Positions 53,946 to 63,832 of a DNA stretch of 64,000 bases are shown here, piece after piece. The notes under the pieces were generated by a model, which saw nothing but the letters and a program-made list of their open reading frames with translations, ran no database searches and had not been told where the DNA came from. The stretch covers positions 62,001 to 126,000 of the forward strand of contig NZ_VNJK01000002.1 of assembly GCF_007786455.1 (NCBI RefSeq). The letters are read 5' to 3'. Source of the DNA: Paenibacillus agilis (lineage in GTDB: Bacteria > Bacillota > Bacilli > Paenibacillales > Paenibacillaceae). How positions within the stretch are numbered: position 1 is the stretch's first letter; each line of letters starts with the position of its first letter. Both the position numbers and the translations under genes were made by a program.

Positions 53946-56900
53946 TTACTCAACTACAGAGATTACCAAGTCAGTTGCAACGCCATGTACAGCTACTGTC
54001 GCGTAGATGTAGTCTTTAGCTGCAAGTTTGCCAGTAATTACGCCGTTTTCAACCTTAGCAGTTTTAGATTCAACCTTAGTAACAACAACAGTTGAGCTTG
54101 CTACGTTGTTAAGGTGACCTTTCAAGCCGTATTGATCTTCAGCTTTGATTACAGAAAGGATGTCACGTACGTTATTGAAGCCAGTAGTTACTTCGATCAA
54201 CTGACCATCAACTTTCTTAATTGCTGGTGTTTTAACAGCATCCACAGCGTCTTTATCTGTTTCAACTTTAGTGATGGATTGAGCTTTGTTAGATACAGTA
54301 ATTGTTTGCTCAAGTCTAACAGGGTTCACTTCAGAACCTTTAACAAGAACTTGCAATTTCACATCTACAGACTCATTGTTACCCAAGTTAGCTACGTTAG
54401 CTTTAAGCTTCTTGTTACCTTCTACAGTGATGTAGTTAGCATCAGCAACAACAGTGTAGTCTTCTGGGCTCAACACTACTTTAGTACCGTTAGCACGCTT
54501 ACCAACTACTTCAAGCTCTTTGGAGTAAGTAGCATCTGTTACGGAACCGAAGATGTTAGTTTTACCAGCATACAAGCTGCCGATAGCTTTAACTTCGTAA
54601 GAACCGATGTTCTCTTTGTCAACTACGCTTACAGCTGCAGTTGTTTGGGAATCAGCGATAACCTTGAAGCCATTAGCATCTTTCTTGTAAAGAGCTAATT
54701 CAAAGCGAGCATCACCTTTATCTAGAGTTGTGAATTTGATTTCAGCGGCAGATTTGCCGTTGAAGAACAATTTATCACCGTCTCTGTAAGTAGCACCAGT
54801 TACACCTGCATCTTTAAGTTGTTTACCAGCTACAAGCTTACCGTAGTTCTCAATTGCGATGTAAACATCGTCAGCAAGCTTATCAGCTTTGATTTCACGA
54901 GAGTACTGATCAATTACATCGATGCTACCTGGTTTGATAGTGAATGTAGCGTTTGAACCGTATGCAGTGTTGAACTCTTTGTCGAATCCTTTAACTGCAT
55001 CAGCTTCAGCTTTCTTCTTAACATCGATTGTGATAGAGTTCATTGCTGCGTTGTTGTTTACTTGCGTTGTAAACACAACTTGACGACCTTCATTTGCTGG
55101 AACTTGGAACTCGAAGAATCCTTCACGAGTCTTTTTGTCCTCAACAAGTTTCAAGTTGTCGCTAAGTTGAAGAGATTTATCAACATTAACGTATCTGTTC
55201 AAGTCAGAGAACTTAGTAACTTTGTTACCTTTTGCATCGTAAGCTTCGAATGGAATCTTCGCAGTTCCATCACCAGCAGCTACTTCAGCTTCAGGTTGGA
55301 ATAGTTTAAAGGTCTTCAATTCAGTACCTTGACCAACAGTCACTTTGTGGGAGAACTGTTTGCCGCTACCGAAAGCAGTAACTTTAATTTCTACGTCGCC
55401 TGTAGTACGGAACATGCTGTTACCAGGGTTTTTGAACTTGATAGCGAATTGATCGCCGTTTTTACCTTGGTTGATTACTGCTTTGTTTTCTACATCCAAT
55501 GCCATAGGATTGGAAGATACAACAAGCAAGTTATTTTCTACATCGTTCTTATCGATACGGTTACCGTATTGATCTTTAACGTCGATCAAAAGGTAGAACT
55601 CGTCTTTAGTGAAGTCAGTTGTTGAAGTCAATTCTCTGCCATCGATGTTGTAGATTTCTTTGAATTCTACTTCAGATGCACGAGCTGGGAATCCAACGTT
55701 AACAGTTTTGTTTTCAACAATACCAGCGTTGTTATCATAAACCATAAGAACGATTGGCTCATTGTACATGAACTTAGTTTTATTTCCGCTGTTATCAGTA
55801 GGAGCAGCGATAGTCAAAAGACCATCTTTAGCTTCTTTGTAGCTACCTTTGGAAATAGTCCAAGTCAAGTTAGCAATTTTGGAAGCATCTTCACCGTATT
55901 GGTTCAATACTTTGTAACCAATTTTAAGCTCATCGTAGTCGTTGTTTGTAGCAGCTTTGTCGCCAACGATTTCGATATCAGTTACTTTTTCTGCTTCAAC
56001 TTTAGCTTTAGCAGAGACAGTTTTGTCGCCTACTACCAAGTTGATTGTGTACTCACCTTCGGAAAGCTTGTTGGAAGCTTCAACGCGGTAAGTCAATTTG
56101 TCTTCGGAGTAAGTAGCAGTTTTCACGTCGATAGCCGTGGAACCACGCTTAACTTCGAATTTAGCTTTAGCTGTATCAACTGTACGGTTAAGCTTAACTT
56201 CGAAAGTTTTAGCACCTACAGTTTTAGCTTCGATTGCAAGAGCTTGCAATGTAACTTTAACTTGGTGTTTAGCACCTTTATGTGTAACTTCTACAGTAGT
56301 CTCTTTACCTTCTACAAGAGCAGTGTCAAGAGTATGTTTTACAGTTTCACCATCAGTGAACTTAACTTCGATTGTTTTCTCGTCGATTACTTTAACGGAA
56401 TCAACTTTAACAGAAGTTTTTTGTTTGATGTCGTAAGCTGCTTCTACCAATACAGCACGTTGAACTGGAACGTTCCATTTGCCGTCTACGGAGAAGTCAA
56501 AGCCAGCTGCTTTGATTGCTGCAACATAGCCGTAAGCCCATTTGGATACGCCTTCTACTGCAGGAGCATCTTCAACTTTTTTCAAGCCAAGAGCCAATGC
56601 GAAGGATTTCGCCATTTGCTCACCAGTTACTTTACCTTTAAGATCGAACTTCTCGTTACCTACGCCGGACATGAAGCCAGCTTTAGTAACAGCTTCTACA
56701 TAACCTTTAGCCCAGTGAGTGCTGTAGCCTTTGTCTTTGAAGGAGTTACCTTCTTCTTTGGACAAACCAGCAGTTAGAGCCAAGATCTTAGCGAACTGAG
56801 CACGGTCAGTGTGAAGGTTAAGTTGTGGATCGATGTTACCGTTTTTGTCTTTAACACCAGCGAAGATACCATCTTTCACCAATGCATCAAATTTTTCTTT

Positions 56901-56993
56901 AGTTGTGAGTTGTGCTTCAGCACCGAATGCTACGTTTGCGAACATAGAGAACGCCATAGCAACGGAAAGCAGCATAGCCAATCTTTTCTTCAT
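53946..56993 (-). CDS. S-layer protein, probable main subunit (N-terminal SLH domains)
   Basis: 1015 aa. A signal peptide (MKKRLAMLLSVAMAFSMFAN ending near FGAEA) is followed by three SLH-type domains (about residues 25-190), which bind pyruvylated wall polymer. The long C-terminal part is made of beta-sandwich repeats for lattice assembly. Codon use is strongly biased and Lys-rich, there is no cysteine that I noticed, and the ribosome site is GAGGAGGAG. All suit a very highly expressed protein. The start at 56993 replaces a frame reaching 57068. A promoter at 57197-57225 and a stem-loop in the 200-nt leader precede it. It is probably the most abundant surface protein, though the other two SLH proteins could share the role. 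Confidence 0.9.
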   Translation of the reverse strand: MKKRLAMLLSVAMAFSMFANVAFGAEAQLTTKEKFDALVKDGIFAGVKDKNGNIDPQLNLHTDRAQFAKILALTAGLSKEEGNSFKDKGYSTHWAKGYVEAVTKAGFMSGVGNEKFDLKGKVTGEQMAKSFALALGLKKVEDAPAVEGVSKWAYGYVAAIKAAGFDFSVDGKWNVPVQRAVLVEAAYDIKQKTSVKVDSVKVIDEKTIEVKFTDGETVKHTLDTALVEGKETTVEVTHKGAKHQVKVTLQALAIEAKTVGAKTFEVKLNRTVDTAKAKFEVKRGSTAIDVKTATYSEDKLTYRVEASNKLSEGEYTINLVVGDKTVSAKAKVEAEKVTDIEIVGDKAATNNDYDELKIGYKVLNQYGEDASKIANLTWTISKGSYKEAKDGLLTIAAPTDNSGNKTKFMYNEPIVLMVYDNNAGIVENKTVNVGFPARASEVEFKEIYNIDGRELTSTTDFTKDEFYLLIDVKDQYGNRIDKNDVENNLLVVSSNPMALDVENKAVINQGKNGDQFAIKFKNPGNSMFRTTGDVEIKVTAFGSGKQFSHKVTVGQGTELKTFKLFQPEAEVAAGDGTAKIPFEAYDAKGNKVTKFSDLNRYVNVDKSLQLSDNLKLVEDKKTREGFFEFQVPANEGRQVVFTTQVNNNAAMNSITIDVKKKAEADAVKGFDKEFNTAYGSNATFTIKPGSIDVIDQYSREIKADKLADDVYIAIENYGKLVAGKQLKDAGVTGATYRDGDKLFFNGKSAAEIKFTTLDKGDARFELALYKKDANGFKVIADSQTTAAVSVVDKENIGSYEVKAIGSLYAGKTNIFGSVTDATYSKELEVVGKRANGTKVVLSPEDYTVVADANYITVEGNKKLKANVANLGNNESVDVKLQVLVKGSEVNPVRLEQTITVSNKAQSITKVETDKDAVDAVKTPAIKKVDGQLIEVTTGFNNVRDILSVIKAEDQYGLKGHLNNVASSTVVVTKVESKTAKVENGVITGKLAAKDYIYATVAVHGVATDLVISVVE

Positions 56994-57121
56994 AACCTTT
57001 TTTTCTCCTCCTCTAAATTGCTTCGGTTGTTGAGAGTGTTGCTCTGAAAGATTTCTCATTTCCCTCATCGCCGATTCACCCCCTTCCTATAAGTAGAGCG
57101 AAATGGTTTATAAAAATGAAG

Positions 57122-57146
57122 TCTGTAACATGAGTCATGTCACAGA
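57122..57146 (-). other. Inverted repeat in the S-layer mRNA leader
   Basis: Eleven-base arms (TCTGTAACATG and CATGTCACAGA) with one mismatch around AGT. It lies about 45 nt downstream of the predicted transcript start and 130 nt before the start codon. Such leader hairpins often protect long-lived S-layer mRNAs, which is inference. Confidence 0.55.
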
Positions 57147-57196
57147 AACTCGTAATCGAATTGGGATTAAATAGAGATAATTCTTCCACTCTAGAC

Positions 57197-57225
57197 ATTA
57201 TACATGTACCAAAGCCTAGCGTAAA
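57197..57225 (-). promoter_or_regulatory. Probable promoter of the S-layer gene
   Basis: On the minus strand TTTACG (57220-57225), 17 bp, and a perfect TATAAT (57197-57202). It gives a leader of about 195 nt. Additional promoters farther upstream are possible, as in other S-layer genes, but none is clear. Confidence 0.6.
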
Positions 57226-57609
57226 GTATATTTTTGTGAAAAACAGGGAAGACTAATAAATTATTTCCGCTTGTTTTTCGACTTCATGTAATTAAACGCG
57301 CTAGTTGCAAAAAAGTTGCGGCTAGAGCAAAAAAACTTTTTTCTTTTTCAGAACTCGCCATAGTTAATGCTTTATGACGCTGCAAAAAAAGCACGAAATA
57401 AGCACTGCCCCATTACTTTGTAAAATCTCTAATTACATAATAAACCATAGTAATTATTAATCTCGTAAATATTTAAACAATCTAATTTAAATAGCATCGT
57501 GATTTACAATTCATTTTAGAAGAGAGTCGAAGTAAAGGATTCTGCTTCGACTCTCCGTTGAGTCATTAATTACATTCAGGCAATGTTCTAATCAAGTCAG
57601 CTAAATCAA
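57226..57609. other. AT-rich upstream region of the S-layer gene
   Basis: About 380 bp without a gene, rich in A and T runs (for example near 57325-57365). It includes the terminator-like hairpin of the 1333-aa gene at 57522-57555. No other site could be supported. Confidence 0.4.
57522..57555 (-). terminator. Hairpin after the 1333-aa SLH protein gene
   Basis: A perfect 11-bp stem (GAGAGTCGAAG with CTTCGACTCTC) around a 12-base loop. The minus-strand tail TTCTAAAATG is only weakly T-rich, so termination may be incomplete. Confidence 0.6.
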
Positions 57610-60600
57610 TTAAGACATCTTAGGCAGTTTCTTTAAATCAATCATTACTTTTGCAATTACAACTGCAGCATCACCGCGTAACATGTTCGCTTCAGGATTG
57701 AACATAAAGCCTTTCTCAGGATCAGATGGATCTACTGGCATACCTTCGATAAGCCCCTTCTTAGCAATAGCAAGTACCGCTGGCTGAGCATAGTAATCTA
57801 TCTTGTCAGCATCCTTAAAGAACTTCAACAAATCTTTGCGAATCTTAGAGCGATCTGTTTCCATCTTCAGGTTCATCGCTTTCGCGAGCATAACGGCAGC
57901 ATCTTGACGAGTCAAGTTGGAATCTACACCGAATACGTTCGGTGAAATACCACGCACAATTCCTTCACGAGCTGCTGTTTCGATATAACGGAAATCCCAT
58001 AATCCAGCAGTATTCACTTGACTTAAGTCCTGATCTGAAGGCCAATCAGCATCATCAAAGTGTCGTGGACCCTCATAATTAAGAGGCAAATCAAGAGCTC
58101 GCACGATCATACGAGTAAATTCAGCACGGGTTACATACATATCTGTTCCGAATGTAGTCAACGGTTGTTCAGGGTTCATAACCCCTTTTCCAAGTACAGC
58201 CTCAATATAGTTACGTGCATATGGATGCTGCACAACATCATTATAAGATGAGCCCAACTTAGCCACGACATAGTATCCAAACTTACGGAATGGCACTGTA
58301 ATTGTGCGTTTCTTATCATCAACAACGCCGCCGATGTTTTCCCACTGTTTCAATTCTGGATCGAAACGGAACACAGTAACAAGTTTACCACCGTCTTGTG
58401 CCATATTTTTGTCATAGGACAAAGTCAGCTTCCCTTCCTTAGAAGGTACGAGTTCACGATCCATAGTACGATTGTAGAACATGCTAACAGGTGCATTCGG
58501 GAATTGATATGGATCGCTACCATGTTCAATAGGATCGTAATTTTGCTTTGTCATCAAGTCATCCGCTAGACCTGGATCAATCCAATAAACCGGGCTGGCT
58601 TTGATAAAGCTTTCTGGGAAGCTTCCACGGAATACGTTACCCGCCTGATTCATTTCCAAATCAAAGTTTGCTGGAAGTTGGTCAGCTTCAAAGTCATACT
58701 GATTTACACGACCATTTTCCGGGTTAGCGATAGAGAATAGCATTTGGTTACCAGAATATACTTGATGCTTAAACTCCTCAGACTTAGTTGCATCGCGACG
58801 TATGAGTGACGTTCCCTTTGCAAAAGTAAGTCGAAGGCTGTTATCAAATGCTTTATGAGAAGACTTCATCGACTCCATGTACTGTCCACCTGGAATACTT
58901 GTTGGCACGTACTTGACCATGATATGAGCCTTTTCAACATCGTCACCACGAGTAATTGTAAATTCAATCTTATTTTCTCGATTTGGTTTTAAGCCTGTGA
59001 CAACAGTACGGAACGCGTCTTCATAAACAATTCTTCCATCATAGAATCGATCGAATTTTTGTCGTTTTGCTTCTACTTTATTGATAACTACTTTATCAGC
59101 TCCTGGGGAGTGAATAACCACTTCCAAGAAGTTTTGGTTAATAGTACGAACCTGATCAACAGGTTGAACAATCATGTACGGTACGTTAATTGGAACAACC
59201 TCGATCCGATACGTTGCTCTCGGACCGCCTTCACCGTTGTTATAAGCAGTAATATTCAATACGACAGGGCTTCCATCGATCGGAATATTCATGCCCTTAA
59301 TTTTGAAAGCAAAGCTCTCCGTTTCCACAATATATTGAACTTCAATATTAGTTGCAGGAGCATTAGCCTTGCTCGGTACATCCATTATTTTAATACCATT
59401 TTCAATGACCTGGAATTCATTGCTTAATGTCCATGTCAATTTATCTTTCAAGTTTGGAGAGCTAACAACGATCTTGTACTTATCAGAATTGTCATTCGAG
59501 TTTCTAAGTTTATCGATCTCCGATGAAATTTGTGCATCTGTTTTACCTAAGTCGTAAAAATCAAATGTACCATACACATTCATCTTGCTCTCACGTGTAT
59601 AGAAGATATCGCCTTTTTTCTCGAACTTAGCTTTCTCAGGCTTAGGAATCAGCACATCTTGATTCACGCTATAAGGAAACACCCCATCCGTCTTAGGGAC
59701 CGGAATAACTGGAATATTAAGCGGAATAATTGTGACCGTCGTTACCTTTTCATAAATAGCTTCCTTCGTCCGGTAAACAAACTTAATCTTGTTCTCACCA
59801 ATGAACAGCGCTTTAGTTGCAGCATCAACACTACTTGCAGAAAGTCTAAATTGCGTCTTGTCTGTACCGTTTGGCTCTAACATAAGTTCTGTATTATTTA
59901 AATAAAGAAATACATTGCGCTTCTCTGTAGCTGAAACATCCGTATAGCGGATAGCGTTCGGATCAGAGACATTTAACAATGAACCTTCTAAGTTTTTAAA
60001 GAATGTGTCTAGTGTTATGATATCTTGCAAATTTCCTGTTGTAGTGTCAAAAGGAATCGATCTTCCATCATAAACCGTATCGAACTTCATAAACGGACCA
60101 TATAGTAATGTTACCGTTGCAAAATAAGATGTGCCTCCAAGATCGAACTCAATCGTCTGCTTACCACTGATCGGCAATGAGTTCAGCTTGTAAATGATAC
60201 GTGTTAGCGTAGTCGGTACACCGTTTATATTTTCAACTACAGTACCACCTACAATTTTTCCATCAAGATCAACTTTTGTTAAAGGGTTATTTGCAGAATC
60301 TTTAATACCTTTAATCGTGATATCTTGAGAGCCATAGTTCGCGACTAAAAACTCAATAGCCGTTGGCATGGAGGACAGTTCAGCTTTATCAAGCTTGCTG
60401 CCTGAAAGATTCAATACATCGCTATCTGACATGCCGTCACGATAATTCCCCAAATAACGGATATCATGGATAATTGGCATACTCGCATCTGTCAATGTAA
60501 AGCTCATAGCTGTTCTATCTTTCGTACCAGAGACAAGATTCGTCCCTGCTAACTCCAAACGAAGCAATTGGTTCAGCTTATTTGCTAATTGACCTGTTAG

Positions 60601-61611
60601 ATCGATATCGAACTCAACATGAACATAGTCATCTATGATTTGTTGATTTTTAATCGTGATAGGTGCCGAAGCAGTCATTCCTGTCAAAGTGTACTCCAAG
60701 CTTACAACAGGATTAGTTGCTCCTTTTTGAATCGGAATAATTGCTTTACCATGGATAATTTCGCTACCTAGGTTTAGCGTTGGATTAGATGAAAGATCGA
60801 TCTTATCCGAACCGTTCAAGAAATGAACATCGTAGAAAGTGACTGTATTGTTATACAAAGCCACCTCACGTACCGTTTCAACTACTTGCGTACCGTTCAA
60901 AGCACGGATTTTAACTATGTTTTTACCTTTTGTCAGCAAAATAGGAGAGGCAAAAAACTCCCAGTTGTTATTTTTGGATACGTTAAACGTCCAACTGTTG
61001 TTATTTACGACAACTTGAACTTTTTCAGCATTCTTTGCTTTACCTGTAATACTAACTGAAGCAGTGTTACTATTGTTTGGAGACTTTGAGTTGACAATCG
61101 TAGTCCCTAATTCTTTCAATTCTTGACGAGCACCGTTCAAGGATACTTGCAAATCGGAAAGTGTTGGTCCATTACGATACTCAACATAAATGGAATCGTA
61201 CACTTCCGTAGAGCCTTGCAAACCTTTAAATGTGATACGGTTCAAACCTGAGAATAATTGAAGATTAAACACCTTCAAGTTTGTACCATTCACAATGATA
61301 TTTGCCGTTTGCTCCTCACGGGAAGTTACTACATGCTCTTGCCCGCCTGGAGTTATCGTAATTTGTTGCACACTATATGAGATTCCCTTTGCGCTCACAC
61401 CGTTAATTGAGCCGTCCAAGGTGATACGTTCGTCACTAGTAACCCTAGCGCTTTTTGCGTCATATTGCTCATTTGGGAATACGAAAAATCCCCCGCCCGC
61501 AGCTTGAGCTACCGAACCAAATGGCAATGGCACCATTGTAATGAGAAGGGCTAATGTCAGCATAATCGCTAAGCATTTCTTCAAAGCGGGTGTCTTCCTT
61601 AGTGCTATCAT
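57610..61611 (-). CDS. SLH-domain cell-surface protein, 1333 aa
   Basis: A signal peptide (CLAIMLTLALLITMVPLPFG ending near VAQAA) is followed by about 1100 residues of Ig-like beta domains without a named family. Three SLH domains at the C-terminus (about 1130-1333) include VTRAEFTRMIVRALDLPLNY and LTRQDAAVMLAKAMNLKM. In the last third comes a region of the kind found in wall-attached enzymes' non-catalytic parts (YVVAKLGSSYNDVVQHPYAR). No catalytic motif was found. SLH placement at the C-terminus is opposite to the main S-layer protein. The start ATG has AGGAGC seven bases upstream. Confidence 0.85.
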   Translation of the reverse strand: MIALRKTPALKKCLAIMLTLALLITMVPLPFGSVAQAAGGGFFVFPNEQYDAKSARVTSDERITLDGSINGVSAKGISYSVQQITITPGGQEHVVTSREEQTANIIVNGTNLKVFNLQLFSGLNRITFKGLQGSTEVYDSIYVEYRNGPTLSDLQVSLNGARQELKELGTTIVNSKSPNNSNTASVSITGKAKNAEKVQVVVNNNSWTFNVSKNNNWEFFASPILLTKGKNIVKIRALNGTQVVETVREVALYNNTVTFYDVHFLNGSDKIDLSSNPTLNLGSEIIHGKAIIPIQKGATNPVVSLEYTLTGMTASAPITIKNQQIIDDYVHVEFDIDLTGQLANKLNQLLRLELAGTNLVSGTKDRTAMSFTLTDASMPIIHDIRYLGNYRDGMSDSDVLNLSGSKLDKAELSSMPTAIEFLVANYGSQDITIKGIKDSANNPLTKVDLDGKIVGGTVVENINGVPTTLTRIIYKLNSLPISGKQTIEFDLGGTSYFATVTLLYGPFMKFDTVYDGRSIPFDTTTGNLQDIITLDTFFKNLEGSLLNVSDPNAIRYTDVSATEKRNVFLYLNNTELMLEPNGTDKTQFRLSASSVDAATKALFIGENKIKFVYRTKEAIYEKVTTVTIIPLNIPVIPVPKTDGVFPYSVNQDVLIPKPEKAKFEKKGDIFYTRESKMNVYGTFDFYDLGKTDAQISSEIDKLRNSNDNSDKYKIVVSSPNLKDKLTWTLSNEFQVIENGIKIMDVPSKANAPATNIEVQYIVETESFAFKIKGMNIPIDGSPVVLNITAYNNGEGGPRATYRIEVVPINVPYMIVQPVDQVRTINQNFLEVVIHSPGADKVVINKVEAKRQKFDRFYDGRIVYEDAFRTVVTGLKPNRENKIEFTITRGDDVEKAHIMVKYVPTSIPGGQYMESMKSSHKAFDNSLRLTFAKGTSLIRRDATKSEEFKHQVYSGNQMLFSIANPENGRVNQYDFEADQLPANFDLEMNQAGNVFRGSFPESFIKASPVYWIDPGLADDLMTKQNYDPIEHGSDPYQFPNAPVSMFYNRTMDRELVPSKEGKLTLSYDKNMAQDGGKLVTVFRFDPELKQWENIGGVVDDKKRTITVPFRKFGYYVVAKLGSSYNDVVQHPYARNYIEAVLGKGVMNPEQPLTTFGTDMYVTRAEFTRMIVRALDLPLNYEGPRHFDDADWPSDQDLSQVNTAGLWDFRYIETAAREGIVRGISPNVFGVDSNLTRQDAAVMLAKAMNLKMETDRSKIRKDLLKFFKDADKIDYYAQPAVLAIAKKGLIEGMPVDPSDPEKGFMFNPEANMLRGDAAVVIAKVMIDLKKLPKMS

Positions 61612-61763
61612 TATCTTCGCTCCTTACCTAATAATTTGTGTACTCATGTTATCGGTTGGAAACATGTAAATGTTTAGATTATGATGTAAATCGATTACAA
61701 AAAGCGACAGAAAACACTAATAATCAGCTATTAGAAAATACTTAAAACATAATTAGAAAACAC

Positions 61764-61806
61764 AAAAAACCTCCTCTCTCTAGCAATGCGCTAGGAAAGG
61801 AGGTTT
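61764..61806 (-). terminator. Rho-independent terminator after tagO
   Basis: AAACCTCCT (61767-61775) pairs with AGGAGGTTT (61798-61806), with an inner CTAGC/GCTAG stem. On the minus strand six T follow. It lies about 18 bp after the tagO stop. Confidence 0.9.
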
Positions 61807-61823
61807 TACGTAATTATTTTAAA

Positions 61824-62951
61824 TTATGAGTCTGAACGCGACTCAACTTTTACTCGAATACGATGAAGCATATCCAGCATTGGTCTTCGTTTCTTACTTA
61901 CAATACCGATGACTTCAGCTCCTAGTTGCAAAGCAACTAGCAGGATGCAGATTACTACAAAAGTAACCCAGTTCGCATGGTGCGAAGCTGCAACGGATTG
62001 AACGATAGCAAGTATACCGAAGAACGTTGCGATACCATAAATAATGAGTACCGTCTTGCGATGACTAAAGCCCAGCTCTCGCAAGCAATGATGCAAATGG
62101 CCTTTGTCAGGAGCGAAGATTGGTTTCTTCTGCAACCAACGACGAACGATAGCAAAGAACGTATCAGATAATGGCACTCCAATAATAAGAAGCGGTGTAA
62201 CGAAAGATACGATTGCAACTTGCTTGAATCCTAACATAGATAAGACCGCGAGACTAAAGCCTAAAAATAATGAACCGGAGTCCCCCATAAATATGCGGGC
62301 CGGATGAAAGTTAAAGAACAAAAATCCAATAATACTGCCAAGCAGCAAGACACATAATAGAATGACTACTGGATTGCCCATAAATACAGCCATTACAAGC
62401 AGCGTAGCAATAGAAATAGCAGATACGCCAGCAGCAAGCCCGTCCAATCCATCAATTAAGTTGATTGCATTCGTTACACCAACAATCCAGAAGATAGTCA
62501 GCGGGATTGCAATCCAATCATCTATAGACAAATATTGATTGCCGAAAGGTACATTTACGAAGTTAACCGTCAGGTCAAATCCAAATACTACGACACATGC
62601 TGCAATAATTTGTCCAAGGAGCTTAACCTTAGCAGACAACTCATAAAGGTCATCCAGTGCTCCAATCAATACGATAATTGAGCCACCAGCTAAAAGCCCC
62701 CATACGAGGTTGCTGTCTCGCTCAGTAGATAACAATAGGTCAGGTGCAACAACCATTAAGCCTAACAGCGATATTACAAATGCACCGAAAATGCCGAGTC
62801 CACCCATGCGAGGCATAATCCGAGTGTGTACTTTTCGAGCATTAGGTACATCAACTGCTCCGATCTTAATAGCAAAAGCTTTAACTAACGGTGTTAAGCC
62901 AGTGGCTAAAAGCAATGCCAGCAGCCCACCAAGTACATATACGGTTACCAT
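61824..62951 (-). CDS. tagO: Undecaprenyl-phosphate GlcNAc-1-phosphate transferase (TagO/WecA type)
   Basis: It starts wall polymer synthesis by linking GlcNAc-1-P to undecaprenyl phosphate at the membrane. It has 375 aa with about ten membrane helices. Catalytic motifs are IGALDDLYELS (Asp pair), NLIDGLDGLAAG, the loop FNFHPARIFMGDSGS and the His motif GHLHHCLRELGFSH, all of the WecA/TagO branch rather than MraY. It follows the tagA-type gene by 117 bp. With three SLH proteins beside it, it probably feeds the secondary wall polymer that anchors the S-layer, or a teichoic/glycan chain. The exact polymer is not determined. Confidence 0.93.
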   Translation of the reverse strand: MVTVYVLGGLLALLLATGLTPLVKAFAIKIGAVDVPNARKVHTRIMPRMGGLGIFGAFVISLLGLMVVAPDLLLSTERDSNLVWGLLAGGSIIVLIGALDDLYELSAKVKLLGQIIAACVVVFGFDLTVNFVNVPFGNQYLSIDDWIAIPLTIFWIVGVTNAINLIDGLDGLAAGVSAISIATLLVMAVFMGNPVVILLCVLLLGSIIGFLFFNFHPARIFMGDSGSLFLGFSLAVLSMLGFKQVAIVSFVTPLLIIGVPLSDTFFAIVRRWLQKKPIFAPDKGHLHHCLRELGFSHRKTVLIIYGIATFFGILAIVQSVAASHHANWVTFVVICILLVALQLGAEVIGIVSKKRRPMLDMLHRIRVKVESRSDS

Positions 62952-63068
62952 CGGTTATTATCAACCTCCATTTGACTCCGGATTGAATTATACTCCGTTC
63001 GAAATGGAAACACCAGCGCCCAAATCAGCAGGAAAACAGGCGATATCGAGAGATTATAGGCGAATTCA

Positions 63069-63827
63069 TTACTTTTTCTTCACCTTTCCTTTGTCTCGCA
63101 CCACTTTCCACACAAATCTAGGAAGCGCAAGCATTCGCTTATAGCGCCAAGGTTCTTTCATCAAGCGGTAGAACCATTCTAGACGCAATGAACGCATCCA
63201 TTTCGGAGCTCGTTTCAACTTTCCAGAGATAACATCGAAGCTGCCGCCAACCCCCATCATAATCGGAACATTCAATTGTTCCCGATAGCGGGCAATCCAC
63301 GGCTCCTGAGTTTCAGCTCCTCTAGCGACAAATAGCAAATCCGGCTGAGCCTGCACGATATCGTTAATAACGGCTTCATCTTCCTTTTCAGTAAAGAATC
63401 CATCACGGCATCCAACGATTTGCACACCTGGATACAGCTGCTGCAATCGACTGGCAGCTGCCTCGATAACTTCTGGAGCTGCTCCAAGCATATACACTTT
63501 CCAGCCCTTGTCATTGCCCACCTTCATCAATTCATAAAGCAGATCAAATCCTGTAACCCGCTCTTGCAAAGGATCTCCGATGTAATCAGCTGCCCATACG
63601 ATACCTGTTCCGTCAGCCACAATAATATCCGCTTGCTCCATAATCCGCATATGATGCTCATTTTCAATCGCATTCATCAGAATAATCGGATTCGCAGTAA
63701 TGACATGAGTAGGTCTTCGATCTGCAATAGCAGAAGCCATCCAGTCGACAGTCTCCTTCATCGTCATTTTAGAAAATGGCACACCATATATTGAGACTGT
63801 TGCATAATCCCTTGTCGGGTTCATCAT
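63069..63827 (-). CDS. tagA: WecG/TagA/CpsF family glycosyltransferase
   Basis: 252 aa. This GT26-family enzyme adds ManNAc to the lipid-linked GlcNAc made by TagO, forming the polymer linkage unit. Features are ITANPIILMNAIENEHHMRI with the Asp/Gly region VADGTGIVWAADY, and later LLFVARGAETQEPWIARYRE with MGVGGSFDVISGKLKRAP. Two ATG codons (63827, 63824) are possible starts, and the second has better spacing to AGGTG. It starts eight bases after the preceding gene's stop. Membership is clear, but the exact donor sugar is inferred. Confidence 0.92.
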   Translation of the reverse strand: MMNPTRDYATVSIYGVPFSKMTMKETVDWMASAIADRRPTHVITANPIILMNAIENEHHMRIMEQADIIVADGTGIVWAADYIGDPLQERVTGFDLLYELMKVGNDKGWKVYMLGAAPEVIEAAASRLQQLYPGVQIVGCRDGFFTEKEDEAVINDIVQAQPDLLFVARGAETQEPWIARYREQLNVPIMMGVGGSFDVISGKLKRAPKWMRSLRLEWFYRLMKEPWRYKRMLALPRFVWKVVRDKGKVKKK

Positions 63828-63832
63828 ATCAC

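Noticed and set aside
55899-56777. Long plus-strand open frame (292 aa) opposite the S-layer gene
   Set aside because: It is an antisense reading of strongly codon-biased sequence. The translation is Phe/Ser/Cys-rich and low in complexity, with no ribosome site, and the minus-strand gene is certain.
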